Positions 1 through 9,544 of a stretch of DNA of 64,000 bases are shown here, piece by piece. The notes below the pieces were generated by a model, which saw only the letters and a program-made list of their open reading frames with translations, did no database searches and was not told the origin of the DNA. The translations under genes and the position numbers were made by a program. Position 1 is the stretch's first letter, and every line of letters begins with the position of its first letter. Origin of the DNA: Mesocentrotus franciscanus (Eukaryota; Echinodermata; Echinoidea; Camarodonta; Strongylocentrotidae); the NCBI GenBank assembly GCA_037976565.1, contig CP137683.1:5356865-5420864 (forward strand), in the 5' to 3' direction.

Positions 1-102
1 GATTAATGCCTTACCAAAGGGCACTAGCGCATCGACTTGGTTTTCGAACCCAGGACTTCACGGTTATGAGACCACTGCTCTACCACTGAGCCATCGGGCC
101 TC
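1..102 (-). mobile_element. tRNA-derived SINE, truncated by window edge
   Basis: Read on the minus strand, this begins with a tRNA-like head: an A box (GGCTCAGTGGTAGAGCAGTGG) and a B box (GGGTTCGAAAACC) at normal spacing. It continues into a SINE body ending in GTGCCCTTTGGTAAGGCATTAATC. The extra A in the B-box loop and the fused body argue against a working tRNA gene. It lies in the intron just downstream of the candidate exon at 151-322. Confidence 0.75.
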
Positions 103-150
103 TGTCAAGATTCTTTATATGATGTATACAATGACAAATAGCATCCTCAC

Positions 151-322
151 CTCGCACATCTCCATATATTATGTATTTAGCATGTAGATCAGCAATCTCG
201 GTCATCACATCACGAATGATCTGTATGATGTCATCCAAAAGGAAACTCCATCCATATTTGGATAGCAAGATCTTCTCCAAACAGACGGTGTATTGAGTGA
301 ATGCTTTCTTCAACAAAGCTTG
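151..322 (-). CDS. Candidate internal exon, minus-strand host gene (exon 4 seen)
   Basis: A 172-nt open stretch starts after a polypyrimidine tract and a cAG acceptor (complement of 323-324). It ends at a good donor, GCGAG|GTGAGG (complement of 149-150). It encodes 57 codons plus one base, starting QALLKKAFTQYTVCLEKILL and ending LHAKYIIYGDVR. The frame continues in phase 0 from the exon at 2268-2384. The segment IIRDVMTEIADLHAKYIIYGD is weakly reminiscent of the alpha-E helix and catalytic loop of protein kinases (LHxxxIIHRD), with Tyr and Gly replacing His and Arg. A pseudokinase is therefore possible. That reading is inference from one short motif, and no N-lobe motif is visible in the earlier exons. 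The open frame also runs on to the SINE at 1-102, so the donor choice is not certain. Confidence 0.5.
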
Positions 323-560
323 CTGTTTGCATGAAAAAATATATTGAAATACTGGAATATCTTAATGCTTTCAATTTGTTATAGAATATAGACAACAACC
401 AAAAGTGAAATGCCTTATGAAGACTACAGGTTCTTCACTGGTCTACCCTGTCGGCTTGACAAGAGTACTTGATATGCTAATTTGCTTTCAAATGTCTATA
501 TACTCCTTATAAACCACTGTTATTTTACCTGATGATGCATAATACTTTTGAAGAAAACAC

Positions 561-1970
561 CATAATAGTCAGGTGGCTTAGCGTCAAATTTATCGATTAT
601 CGTTACTTGCGGATAAAGCACCATTTTTGGTACAGGACTTCCTTAGGACTTACTAAACGATATAAGGCTAGGAGCCCCCGCAAAAATTCAATTTAAGGGT
701 GTGGGGCGGGCGTCTTTTAAGCCCCAAATAATTTTATAACATTGATTTGTTGTTGTACAAATGCCATTTTGGAACAGGGCTTCCTTAAGACCTACTGAAC
801 GATATTAGGCAGGAGCCCCGGCAAAAATATCATATAAGGGTGTAGGGCGGGCGTGGCCTCGTAGCCCCAAATAAATTAGAAGGTAATATAACATTTATTT
901 GTTGTTGTACAAATGCCATTTTTGGTACAGGGCTTCCTTAGGACCTACTATACGATATTAGGGTAGGAGCCCCTGGCAAGAATATCATATAGGGTGTGGG
1001 CCGCGTCGTAGCCCCAAATAATTTAGAAGGTAATATAACATTTATTTGTTGTTGTACAAATGCCATTTTGGTACAGGGCTTCCTTAGGACCTACTGAATG
1101 ATATTAGGGTAGGAGCCCCGGCAAGAATATCACAGGGCGTCGCCGTAGTCCACAAATAATTTGTAAGTAATAAAACATCGATTTGTTGTTGTACAAACGC
1201 CATGGGGCCCCAATCACACATATATGAATATGTATGCCGGGGCTCCTACCCTACCATCATTCAGCACGTCCTAATGAAGCCCTGTACCAAAATGGCGTTT
1301 GTACAACAACAAATCGATGTTTTATTACCTTACAAATTATTTGTGGACTACGAGGCGACGCCCCTGTCCCACACCCTTATATGATATTCTTGCCGGGGGC
1401 TCCTACCCTAATATCGTTCAGTAGGTCCCAAGGAAGCCCTGTACCAAAACTGGCATTTGTACAACAACCAATAAATGTTATATTACCTTCTAAATTATTT
1501 TGAGGCTACGAAGCGACGCCCCTGTCCCACACCCTTATATGATATTCTTGCCGGGGGCTCCTACCCCAATATTGTTCAGAAGGTCTTAAGGAAGCCCTGT
1601 ACCAAAAATGGCATTTTTACAACAACAAATAAATGTTATATTACCTTCTAAATTATTTGGGAGCTACGAGGCCACGCCCCCGCCCTACACCCTTATATGA
1701 TATTTTTGCCGGAGCCTCCTAGCCTAATATCGTTTAGTAGTTCCTAAGGGAGCCCTGTACCAAAAATGGCATTTGTACAACAACAAATCAATGTTATAAA
1801 ATTATTTGGGGGCTCCAAAAGACGCCCCCGCCCCCACACCCTTAAATTGAATTTTTTGCCGGGGGCTCCTAGCCTAATATCGTTTAGTAGGTCCTAAGAG
1901 AGCCCTGTACCAAAAATGGTGCTTTTATCCGGCAAGTAACGATAATTTCACTAAGCCACCTGATTATAAG
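561..1970. mobile_element. Foldback-type element with 640-bp arms made of ~145-bp tandem units
   Basis: The left arm (561-1203) and right arm (1292-1970) are inverted copies around a loop at about 1204-1291. The outer ends match (left TCAGGTGGCTTAG, right CTAAGCCACCTGA), and the innermost match is ACAAACGCCAT facing ATGGCGTTTGT. Each arm holds about four diverged units of 135-150 bp, each with a GGTACAGGGCTTCCTTAGG block, a TAGGAGCCCC block and a TTTGTTGTTGTACAAATGCC block. Short open frames here read across the repeats and are not genes. No transposase is present. The element lies in the presumed intron between the exons at 151-322 and 2268-2384. Confidence 0.85.
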
Positions 1971-2267
1971 ACATAAGACGTTGATTGAGGATTTATCAGA
2001 AAAGCTGACAAACATGACCTTTGAAGTCAAGTAATTTCTTTTCGAAGTACTGCATTCCAGCGCAAGTTCATACCAAAAAGTATTTATAAGATCCATGACA
2101 TTTGACCTTTGGCCTGCAGATTCCCATATCTATATTCATTTCATGCCCTGGTACAGGCTGATACCACAATTGAAGCTAAAGCCAACATGGTTCTTGATAT
2201 CTCGAGACAATTAACCTTCAAATTTCATGAAAATTGACCTTTGGCAAGTTAAACAACAAGATCATAC
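1971..2267. other. Intronic DNA, no gene seen
   Basis: AT-rich sequence with scattered TGACCTTTGGC / TGACATTTGACC phrases of the kind found in dispersed repeats elsewhere in this window (7177-8430). I see no exon or conserved motif here. Confidence 0.5.
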
Positions 2268-2384
2268 CTCTTTGGGGCTGTACTCTTTCCTTGTCTTCGT
2301 GATTCCTACAGTCTCTCCATGTCTTTTTGCAGTCTGAAGGCCGTTTCTCTCAAGGTCAGGTAGACAGGTTGTAGGCTGTACTTC
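2268..2384 (-). CDS. Candidate internal exon, minus-strand host gene (exon 3 seen)
   Basis: A 117-nt, 39-codon exon, phase 0 at both ends. The acceptor is ATGTTTTAG|GAAG and the donor is AAAGAG|GTATGA on the minus strand. It encodes a basic, charged stretch beginning EVQPTTCLPDLERNGLQTAK and ending TRKEYSPKE. I recognise no domain. Support comes from both splice consensus matches, the absence of stops, and frame continuity with the exons at 3602-3814 and 151-322. It is too short for the open frame alone to count as evidence. Confidence 0.5.
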
Positions 2385-2465
2385 CTAAAACATCAAAGGT
2401 TAATTTTAAAAGGCATACATTATATGTTGATATGTACATATGTACATGCATGTAATGTCAGCATA

Positions 2466-2660
2466 AGGGTTAAAGGGGAAGTCCACCCTGATATTAAGTT
2501 GGTTTTAATAGCAGCAGAAAAATGAGAGGAACAGGTCAGCGAAAGTTTGAGCAAAAATGTGATTGGAAATCAGAAAGTTATGAATTTTTGAAGTTGTTAT
2601 CAATCAAACACAAATTGGCAAGTCTGTGACGTGTCTTGCGAGCTCCTTTCATTTGCTCTG
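2466..2660 (+). repeat. One arm of a TTAA-flanked inverted-repeat family
   Basis: Starts GGGTTAAAGGGGAAGTCCACC and continues with AGAAAGTTATGAATTTTTGAAG. The same end appears inverted at 13330-13525 and as both ends of a complete element at 61039-61620. I could not find the matching right end here, so this is a truncated copy. Confidence 0.6.
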
Positions 2661-2930
2661 TAATGAAAATTGAGAAATTTCTATGTTTGCCCTAAAGAAA
2701 ATTTACAATCGTACATGGGTCCCTAAATATAATTAATGCAAATATGTTTTTATACAACCCCTGTATGAAACAATTCTATTCCGTCATCAATAACTAAGAA
2801 AATGAAAGTTGATTAACTTTTCTGAATGTACTCAATTTGTACTGCATGTACAGTGACTTACATGTACATGTACATGTAGGTACATGAACGACTTAAATGT
2901 TCAGTTTGTAGATTACCAAAAACATATTTC

Positions 2931-3378
2931 TATCTAGGTTTAGATAATTGTAATAGTTTGTATACTGTTTTGTCTACAAAAGAAACAAGGAAACTTGAAA
3001 CTGTCCAGAATCGAGCCGCTAGATTAAGCTTTGGCCATGGATCTCAGACTCATACATTTCCCTTGATTAAGGAACTCCACTGGTTACCACTACAACAACG
3101 CATTCTGTTTAAGGTCTGCTTGTATATCTTCAAAATTCTTAATCATAGGGCACCTAAATCTTAATGACACTCTCCAAATATATACACCAGCTCGTAACCT
3201 TCGCTCAACAACTGACAAATATAAACTTATTATTCCCAAATCCAGGCTCTTATCTACCGAAAAACGTTTCACAGTGGCTGCCATGAAAACATGGGACAAT
3301 ATCCCACTTTCCATCAGAGAATTAACCTGTCTTGCCTCTTTCAAAAGATCCCTTAAAACATACTTCTTCCCTCAGTAA
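2931..3378 (+). pseudogene. 3' end of a CR1-like LINE reverse transcriptase, frameshifted
   Basis: Translation in one frame gives GLDNCNSLYTVL, VQNRAARLSFG and ELHWLPLQQRILFKVCLYIF (to about 3164). A +1 shift then gives ARNLRSTTDKYKLIIP, KRFTVAAMKTWDNIPLSIR and FKRSLKTYFFPQ, followed by a stop at 3376-3378. The order QNRAARL, LHWLP, RNLRS, WNxLP-like and FKxxLKTxLF is characteristic of the region after the palm/thumb in CR1/L2-clade non-LTR retrotransposons. Only this C-terminal part is present, as expected for a 5'-truncated insertion. It is broken by at least one frameshift. The following AT-rich stretch to about 3599, ending AAATAAAGATAAAGA, may be the LINE 3' UTR. The insertion is intronic in the minus-strand gene. 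Confidence 0.8.
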
Positions 3379-3601
3379 CTTTACCTAACGATTTACCCAT
3401 TTTTATAAGTCTATGTATTTCACTTTTCTATTTCACTTTCTGTAATTGTGTAAGTGCCATAGTACTTTTTATTTAGGGTTCCTAAATGATTATTACTATT
3501 ATTAATATTAACCTATGATTTTGTTTTCTCTTACAATATTGACAAATTAGTTATTTGTGACTAGGTAGAGATGATTTTTTTAAATAAAGATAAAGACTGA
3601 C

Positions 3602-3814
3602 CTCCAGCAAGCTTGGCTCACTGACATCATTAGGCGTGTTCAGTTCATCTTGAAGTATGACATCCGTCTGAACACTATCCACCGACAGCCATGCCCGAAA
3701 GTGATCTTCATGTTTTCTAAGGGTCATCCGATTCCTTCCCAAGGTCATAGATCTGCTCTGTGGGGGATCACCAACCGCCAGGAGATAATCATCCACCTCC
3801 TCATCAGAACCATT
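3602..3814 (-). CDS. Candidate internal exon, minus-strand host gene (exon 2 seen)
   Basis: A 213-nt, 71-codon exon in phase 0 at both ends. The acceptor is TTTTTTATAATCAG|AATGG and the donor CTGGAG|GTCAGT on the minus strand. The peptide starts NGSDEEVDDYLLAVGDPPQS, contains LGRNRMTLRKHEDHFRAWLS and ends NTPNDVSEPSLLE. It is polar and acidic at both ends with a basic centre. I see no named domain, signal peptide or membrane segment. Codon use is mixed and unlike the AT-rich surroundings, which supports coding. It follows the first coding exon at 4829-5073 in frame. This is the best supported exon of the gene, although the product is unknown. Confidence 0.6.
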
Positions 3815-4059
3815 CTGATTATAAAAAAGTGAGAGATGATATAAATTTCATAAATACTGTAAAAGCAGAAACTTTCGCATTAACTAGACGTACAATGCAA
3901 GAGGTGACCATGACAAAATCACCCAGTTCTATATCACTTTTCTCTCATTTCAGCTTAACTCTATGAAGAATTCAACGGAAATATGCCTATTCATATAAAT
4001 AATACATACCACTTATATAGCGCAATTCCTGTTTTAAGACAATATCAGCGCACAGTGCA

Positions 4060-4222
4060 TTTCAAGGAATAATCCTACCAGGTACCCATTACCCACCTGG
4101 GTCTATAGTGTGGCAAATGTAGATTAATATGTTGCCAAAGGACATTAGTGCCGCGGCGGGACTCTAACCGCAGACCTTGTGATCCACAGTCCGATGACAT
4201 ATCCACTTGACCATGCACGACA
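4060..4222 (-). mobile_element. tRNA-derived SINE
   Basis: On the minus strand the head reads GTCGTGCATGGTCAAGTGGA (A box) then GGTTAGAGTCC (degenerate B box). The body contains TTTGGCAACATATTAATCTAC and CACCCAGGTGGGTAATGGG. The tail is at the low-coordinate end. Its body resembles that of the SINE at 1-102 (CCTTTGG...ATTAATC), so both probably belong to one family. It sits in the first intron of the minus-strand gene. Confidence 0.7.
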
Positions 4223-4250
4223 CTTCTATCATCATTATCATCATCATAAT

Positions 4251-4696
4251 TAAGGCTGTGCATTTATAAGCGTGTAATGAGGTACTCGAGTACATGCACT
4301 CCCAGGCTTACAGGCGAATACTTGAATACTCGGACGCCATGTTTTTTTTTGTTTTTTTTTGCCAACACCGTACTACGGTGGAAGGTTCGTCTCCGAAAAC
4401 CAATGCGATTTTACTTCGAGTTGCAGTTGAAGGCGCCGATTTGTGCTTTTGAATTTTTCACAAATAATAGTAACAATGTTATTTTTAAAACTAAAGATGA
4501 CAGACAAATATTCCTCCGAGTCCAAATAGAAATCCGGAGATTTGGTCCCAGTTTCTGAGTGGTGAGTTGACAGTGACACCCCGTGTATGATTGAGCTGGG
4601 AAACATTTTTACCCACGGTACCATGCCGGTGCTCTTCGGGCGCGGCCGAGTATTCGAGTACGAGAAATCGAACTTGAGTATTTGTCAACAGCCTTA
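4251..4696. mobile_element. hAT-like miniature inverted-repeat element
   Basis: Ends are TAAGGCTGTGCATTTA and, inverted, TAAGGCTGTTGACAAAT. An 8-bp flank ATCATAAT occurs at 4243-4250 and 4697-4704. Subterminal GTACTCGAGTAC / TATTCGAGTACGAG motifs occur near both ends. The 8-bp duplication is the hAT signature, but the site lies in ATCATAAT-rich simple sequence, so the flank match could be chance. No coding capacity. Confidence 0.55.
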
Positions 4697-4828
4697 ATCA
4701 TAATCATAATCATAATCATCATATAACAATAACAATTATATGCATGCATGTACATGTACATCGTACATGTAGCTGCTATACATTGTAGCATACATGTAGG
4801 ATGTGTCATTTCAATGTTTACTACTCAC

Positions 4829-5073
4829 CTCAACATAATTGTAGCCTTTTTCTTCAAGAAGAGGCTGATACCTCTTCACCTTAACCTCCAGATTAATTAG
4901 AGAAACATCTGAACCTGCGTCTCGCACAGACATCTCGGAGTCCTCCAGATTTATTAGAGAAACATCTAAATCTGTGTCTTGCACAGACGTGCTCAGCTCG
5001 ACAGCCATGTGATATGAGATACATGTACTACATGTACTACATGTAGTTGGAAACTACCATGTACATGTTGTAT
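4829..5073 (-). CDS. Candidate first coding exon, minus-strand host gene
   Basis: The coding part is 4829-5008: 60 codons from ATG (complement of 5006-5008) to the donor GTTGAG|GTGAGT. The exon may begin at an acceptor CTCTTCACAG (complement of 5074-5083), which would make 5009-5073 5' UTR. The peptide starts MAVELSTSVQ and contains the motif DVSLINLE twice, about 26 residues apart (residues 15-22 and 34-41). The donor sits at ...KGYNYVE. The repeated motif is encoded by near-identical DNA (AGAAACATCTGAACC and AGAAACATCTAAATC on the plus strand), indicating an internal duplication. Function unknown. I chose this start because it is the only ATG in the open stretch with a clean downstream frame through three more exons. 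Confidence 0.55.
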
Positions 5074-5255
5074 CTGTGAAGAGAAAAAAGGAAAGTTTTT
5101 AAAGATTATCATCATTATCAGGGGCGGTGTGTTGGCTCAGTCAGTAGAGCGTCCGCCTCACAACCGGGAGGTCGTGGGTTCGAACCCCGGCCGCGTCATA
5201 CCAAAAGACATTAAAAGATGGGAGTCGCTGCTACCTTGTTTGGCGTTCAACAATA

Positions 5256-5961
5256 GGGACTTTTCGATTTGCACGTTCACTAGTGGACTGCGACGTATGC
5301 GGTAACTATTGAAGCAGTGCGCATGCGCATCGACGAGCTCATCGTTCGTAGCAGAATTCTCGAACGCGTTCGCCCTTGTTTTGCCGTCGTTCGCAAACTG
5401 TGACGGTACATGTTCGTAAGCAATCTTTTGTAGTCACGAAACATCACATCGAAGTCACAAAATGGACCCAATTGACCTAATTCTAGAACCGGAGAGTGGT
5501 GGAAGCGTGAATTCTCTTAAATTAACACATTTTCGTGTCTGTAATTTCCCTTAAATCAAAATTGTTGCAGAATAATTCATAAAATGAACACATTTTATTT
5601 ATGCATCGCCAATCTGTTGCAGCATAATTTTCGAGATCAGTCCCATGCACCGAATTTGGTGTGTTGGATCTTTAGCTTTTCGATCGAATTTCGCGCTCAC
5701 TAAGCAGAATAATTCATAAAATGAACACATTTTATTTATGCATCGCTAATCTGTTGCAGCATAATTTTTGAGAACAGTCCATGCACCGAATTTGGTGTTG
5801 GATCTGTAGCTATTCGATCAATTTCGCGCTCACTAAGCGAGCGTCGTAGTTGTGTAAAATCGAAAAGGTAACGAACAACAGTCAACGTGCCTCGTCAACC
5901 CTGCTTAAAAATGACCGCATACGTCGCAGTTCGCTTATGAACGTGCAAATCGAAAAGTCCC
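5256..5961. mobile_element. TA-flanked inverted-repeat element inside the SINE
   Basis: Ends are GGGACTTTTCGATTTGCACG and its inverted copy at 5942-5961, flanked by TA on both sides. Inner matches include ACTGCGACGTATGCGGT facing ACCGCATACGTCGCAGT. A second, shorter family member is at 42456-42616. The copy carries an internal tandem duplication (5567-5840). No open frame resembles a transposase. Confidence 0.85.
5567..5840. repeat. Two-copy 137-bp tandem duplication
   Basis: Two consecutive units start GCAGAATAATTCATAAAATG at 5567 and 5704 and end TTCGCGCTCACTAAGC. They are nearly identical, which suggests a recent internal duplication within the inverted-repeat element. Confidence 0.9.
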
Positions 5962-6078
5962 TATTAAGGCGATAGAGCAATGTCGATCTGGCGCTGCTCA
6001 GTGGCTGCCGGGCTCACGATCAATTGGGCACAAAGAATTTCCATTTTCGGTTTAATAAAATTTGGAGTGGACTATATA

Positions 6079-6080
6079 AG

Positions 6081-6113
<33 letters not shown>

Positions 6114-6206
6114 TATTATCATCATCATCATAATCATAATCATCATAACAATAACAATTATAATAATAACAACAACAATAATAATAATAATAATAATAAT
6201 AACAAT
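6079..6206. repeat. ATT/TAA/ATC microsatellite cluster
   Basis: Successive runs of ATT, ATC/ATA and AAT/AAC triplets. They give the poly-Ile and poly-Asn open frames seen here, which are artefacts. Confidence 0.95.
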
Positions 6207-6715
6207 GCTTATAATAAGAAATGTAACTTGCCTGTGCCTATTTCCCGACAGTTACAGTGCATATTGACCTACATGTATCTAGCCCCCGCTACACAATTTT
6301 TACAGGCCAATAAGCAGTTTTTGTCTTTATTTGACACTAATTAACATGGATTTTGAAGTCAATTCCCCTTTGGTAATGCTGGTAGTCGGCTAGAAGACAG
6401 ATTTACAAGCAAAGAATAAACCTGAATTAGAGTAAAACATTTTTTTTCTCATGAATTCATAAATCCATACCACAATAAAAACTGCACACGTGGAGCTTCC
6501 GAGACACGTCTGTAAAACATGAAAGAGTTGGCACTAATGTGCAAAATTCAAGGACTATACACTTATAATACAGGTACCCATATTGCATGCACTACAAAGT
6601 CAATGGATATATACATGTACATGTAGCATTACACTCGACATCACAAATAAAACTGTTTCCTGGTGTTTCATCCCAGCTCACTTCCTCTAATAAATATCAT
6701 TTTACATGAAATAAG
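6207..6715. other. Unassigned AT-rich DNA
   Basis: No open frame, splice pair or inverted repeat that I can support. It ends in GAAATAAG (6708-6715), the left flank of the next element. Confidence 0.5.
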
Positions 6716-6913
6716 CATAGGCGGCGCTTCCGACAAAGTGCCCCCTTTTACATAGAAAAGGTGCCCCTTTTGACATAGGAAAAAAGCTCCCTTTTACGTT
6801 GACAAGTGCCCCCTTTTCACCTTCTGATAAGTGGCCCTTTTATTTTGAAAAGTCCCCCTTTTCTTTTAAATAAGTACACCTTCCCCTATTAACTAGAAAT
6901 ATCGCAATGCGAA

Positions 6914-8653
6914 TGTATCCCCCGGCAGTGGCAGCGATTTTGTGTCATCCTAAGTTCGAAGGAGGGACAAAGATCCCCTCTCCCCTCCCTGAAACAAAAG
7001 GATGATGTAGAGATCGCCACTAGTGGCTCGGACTATTGTCAAGACTAGGATAGGAGCAGCATCACCAAACCAATATGTGTGTAGATTAGAGTATAATGCA
7101 TCTCTGTAGAAAATTTGAAAGAAATCTTTTAAGAAATGTGGCTGTTAGAGCGCACAAAAGACAGCCACCAAAATACGACCTTTGACCCTATAACAGACGG
7201 AACACAGGTGGCAGAACCACCAAACACTACAGATGTGTACATTGTACTAAGACACACCTCCATACAACATTTGAAAGAAATCCGTCAAGAAATGTGGCAG
7301 TTAGAGCGCATAAAAGACATATGACCTTTGACCATATAAAAGACGGAACAATGAGGGCAGCATCGCTCAAAAGTGTAGATGTGTAGATTGTACCAAGATA
7401 CATCTCCTTTCAAAATTTGAAAGAAATCCATCATGAAATATGACCTGCAGAGCGCACACTAGACACCCACCAAAATATGACCTTTGACCCTATAACAGAC
7501 GGAACACAGGTGGCAGCATCACCAAACACTAAAGATGTGTACATTGTACTAAGACACACCTCCATACAACATTTGAAAGAAATCCGTCAAGAAATGTGGC
7601 AGTTAAAGCGCATAAAAGACATATGACCTTTGACCATATAAAAGACGGAACAATGAGGGCAGCATCGCCCAAAAGTGTAGATGTGTAGATTGTACCAAGA
7701 TACATCTCCTTTTAAATTTTGAAAGAAATCCGTCATGAAATATTACCTGCAGAGCGCACACTAGACACCCACCAAAATATGACCTTTGACCCTATAAAAC
7801 ACGGGACACTCGTGGCAGCATTACCAAAAACTATAGGTGCGTAGATTTTACCAACATACACTTCCATACTCAATTTGAAAGAAATCTGTTAAGAAATGAT
7901 GTACGTAGTTAGACCACACACTAGAGTGCACACAAGATATCTATCAAAATATGACCTTTGACCCTGTAAAAGACGGAACACTGGAGGCAGCATCAGCAAA
8001 ATCTATAGGCTTGTACCAAGATACACCTTCGTTCAAAATTTGAACAAAATCCCTTGAGAAATGTGGCCTATAAAGCGCACACAAACCATCCACAAAAATA
8101 TGGGCTTTTACCCTATAGAAGACGGAACAATGGGGGCAGCATCACCAAAAGTTAGAGGTGTGTAGATTATACCAAGATACATCTTCATACAAAATTTGGA
8201 AAAATCCGTCAAGAAATGATGCAGTTAGACCGCACACTAGAGTGCACATAAGACATCTATCAAAATATGACCTTTGACCCTATAAAAGACGGAACACTAG
8301 GGGCAGCATCACCAAAATGTATAGGCTTCTAGATTATACCAAGATACACCTTCGTTTAAAATTTGAACAAAATCCCTTGAGAAATGTGGCCTATAGAGCG
8401 CACACAAACCATCCACAAAAATATGGCCTTTTACCCTATAGAAGACGGAACACTGAGGGCAGCATCACCAAAAGTTATAGGTGTGTACATGTAGATTATA
8501 CCAAGATACACCTCCATACAAAATTTGAAAAAAATCCGCCAAGGAATGTGGCAGTTAGAGCGCACACAAGAATATGACGCGGACGCGGGCGGCGGCTGCG
8601 GCGTAACGCTGCTGAATCCAAAGTACCCCACCGGCATACTGCCGGGGGATACA
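6914..8653. mobile_element. Nested element with matching 16-bp ends and internal tandem repeats
   Basis: The ends are TGTATCCCCCGGCAGT at 6914 and the inverted copy ACTGCCGGGGGATACA at 8638-8653. Almost all of the interior is the 145-170 bp tandem array at 7130-8575. A GC-rich GACGCGGACGCGGGCGGCGG stretch lies near the right end. The element interrupts the AAGTGCCCC repeat field of the enclosing hAT-like element. Confidence 0.75.
7130..8575. repeat. About nine tandem units of 145-170 bp
   Basis: Each unit carries AAATATGACCTTTGACCCTAT, GACGGAACAC, GGCAGCATCACCAAA, TGTACCAAGATACA and TTTGAAAGAAATCCGTCAAG. Unit starts marked by the GACCTTTGACC block fall near 7177, 7322, 7479, 7624, 7780, 7951, 8101, 8268 and 8424. 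The first four units show a 300-bp higher-order period. Short open frames in it are repeat artefacts. Confidence 0.9.
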
Positions 8654-9544
8654 ATTAGTGCCCCTTTTTACCTCTGTTAAGTGCCCCTTTTATTTTGACA
8701 TGTGCCCCTTTTTCTAGTGATAAGTTCTCCCCTTTTTTAAATAAAGAGCCCCTTCCCTTCTCATAAATGCCCCTTTTCCCTCTCATATTAAAATCTGATA
8801 GTCAAACCTGTCTTTAATAGCGACCACCTGTCTGTAACGACCTCCTGTCCATGCCAACCACTTAAACCCCCCCCCCTCCCGTGAGATTTCATGTAGAAAC
8901 CCGTACACAGCGACAACCTGCCTAACACGACCCCAGGCCACTCATTATGCTTCCGTTGCCCACACAACGACCGCCAGGGCCAGCTGTCTAAGTGCATTTT
9001 TTCCTCGTTTATAGAATATCTTTCCCTTTTCACCACTGATAAATGCCCCTATTAAAATCTGATAGGTGCCCTTTTCCTTCGACAAATTCCCTTTTCCATT
9101 CTAATAAGTGCCTTTTTTCATCTCTAATGAGTGCCCCTTTTCAGATGCGAGAAGTGCCCAATTTTCACCTCTGATAATTGCCCTTTTTACCCTGACACAT
9201 GCTCCTTTTGTTTTCTAATAAGTGTCCTTTTCCCTTCTGATAAGTGCCTCCTTTTCCTTTCCCCACAATATGCGCCCATAAATAAAGCGACTTAGAGCAA
9301 CTTTTTCTTTAATTTCCACCAAAGCTTACTCGCTACGCTCACTCGTATTCATACATTGTAGCTGATATAATTAATTATGTTACTTATTAAAGGTCTTTTC
9401 AATCTTTCATGATTAAATTGTGCTTAAAACCCATCAAGGTGTTTTTTTTCTCTCATTGTAAGATGTATATTATATCGCACTTCGACCTCACAAATCTTGA
9501 AATTTTGCTCGCTATGCCCACTATGCTCGGACCATCACACCCAA

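Larger units (their letters stand above)
5121..6060 (+). mobile_element. tRNA-derived SINE, split by a later insertion
   Basis: The head at 5121-5200 is a complete tRNA-like fold candidate: A box TTGGCTCAGTCAGTAGAGCG, B box GGTCGTGGGTTCGAACCCC, acceptor-like GGGGCGG facing CCGCGTC. The body resumes after the inserted element at 5964 with GATCTGGCGCTGCTCAGTGG and runs to about 6060. The two body parts fit a single sea-urchin-type SINE as I remember it (established knowledge, unchecked). The tRNA part lacks a discrete end and is followed by SINE body, so I do not call it a tRNA gene. Confidence 0.75.

Noticed and set aside
1202..1503. Two overlapping plus-strand open frames
   Set aside because: They lie in the loop and right arm of the foldback element and are not conserved between its repeated units.
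5121..5200. Functional tRNA gene
   Set aside because: A and B boxes are good, but the 3' part runs straight into SINE body and related heads occur fused to bodies elsewhere, so it is a SINE head.
6024..6344. Asn/His-rich 106-residue protein
   Set aside because: Translation of ATT/AAT/ATC microsatellites.
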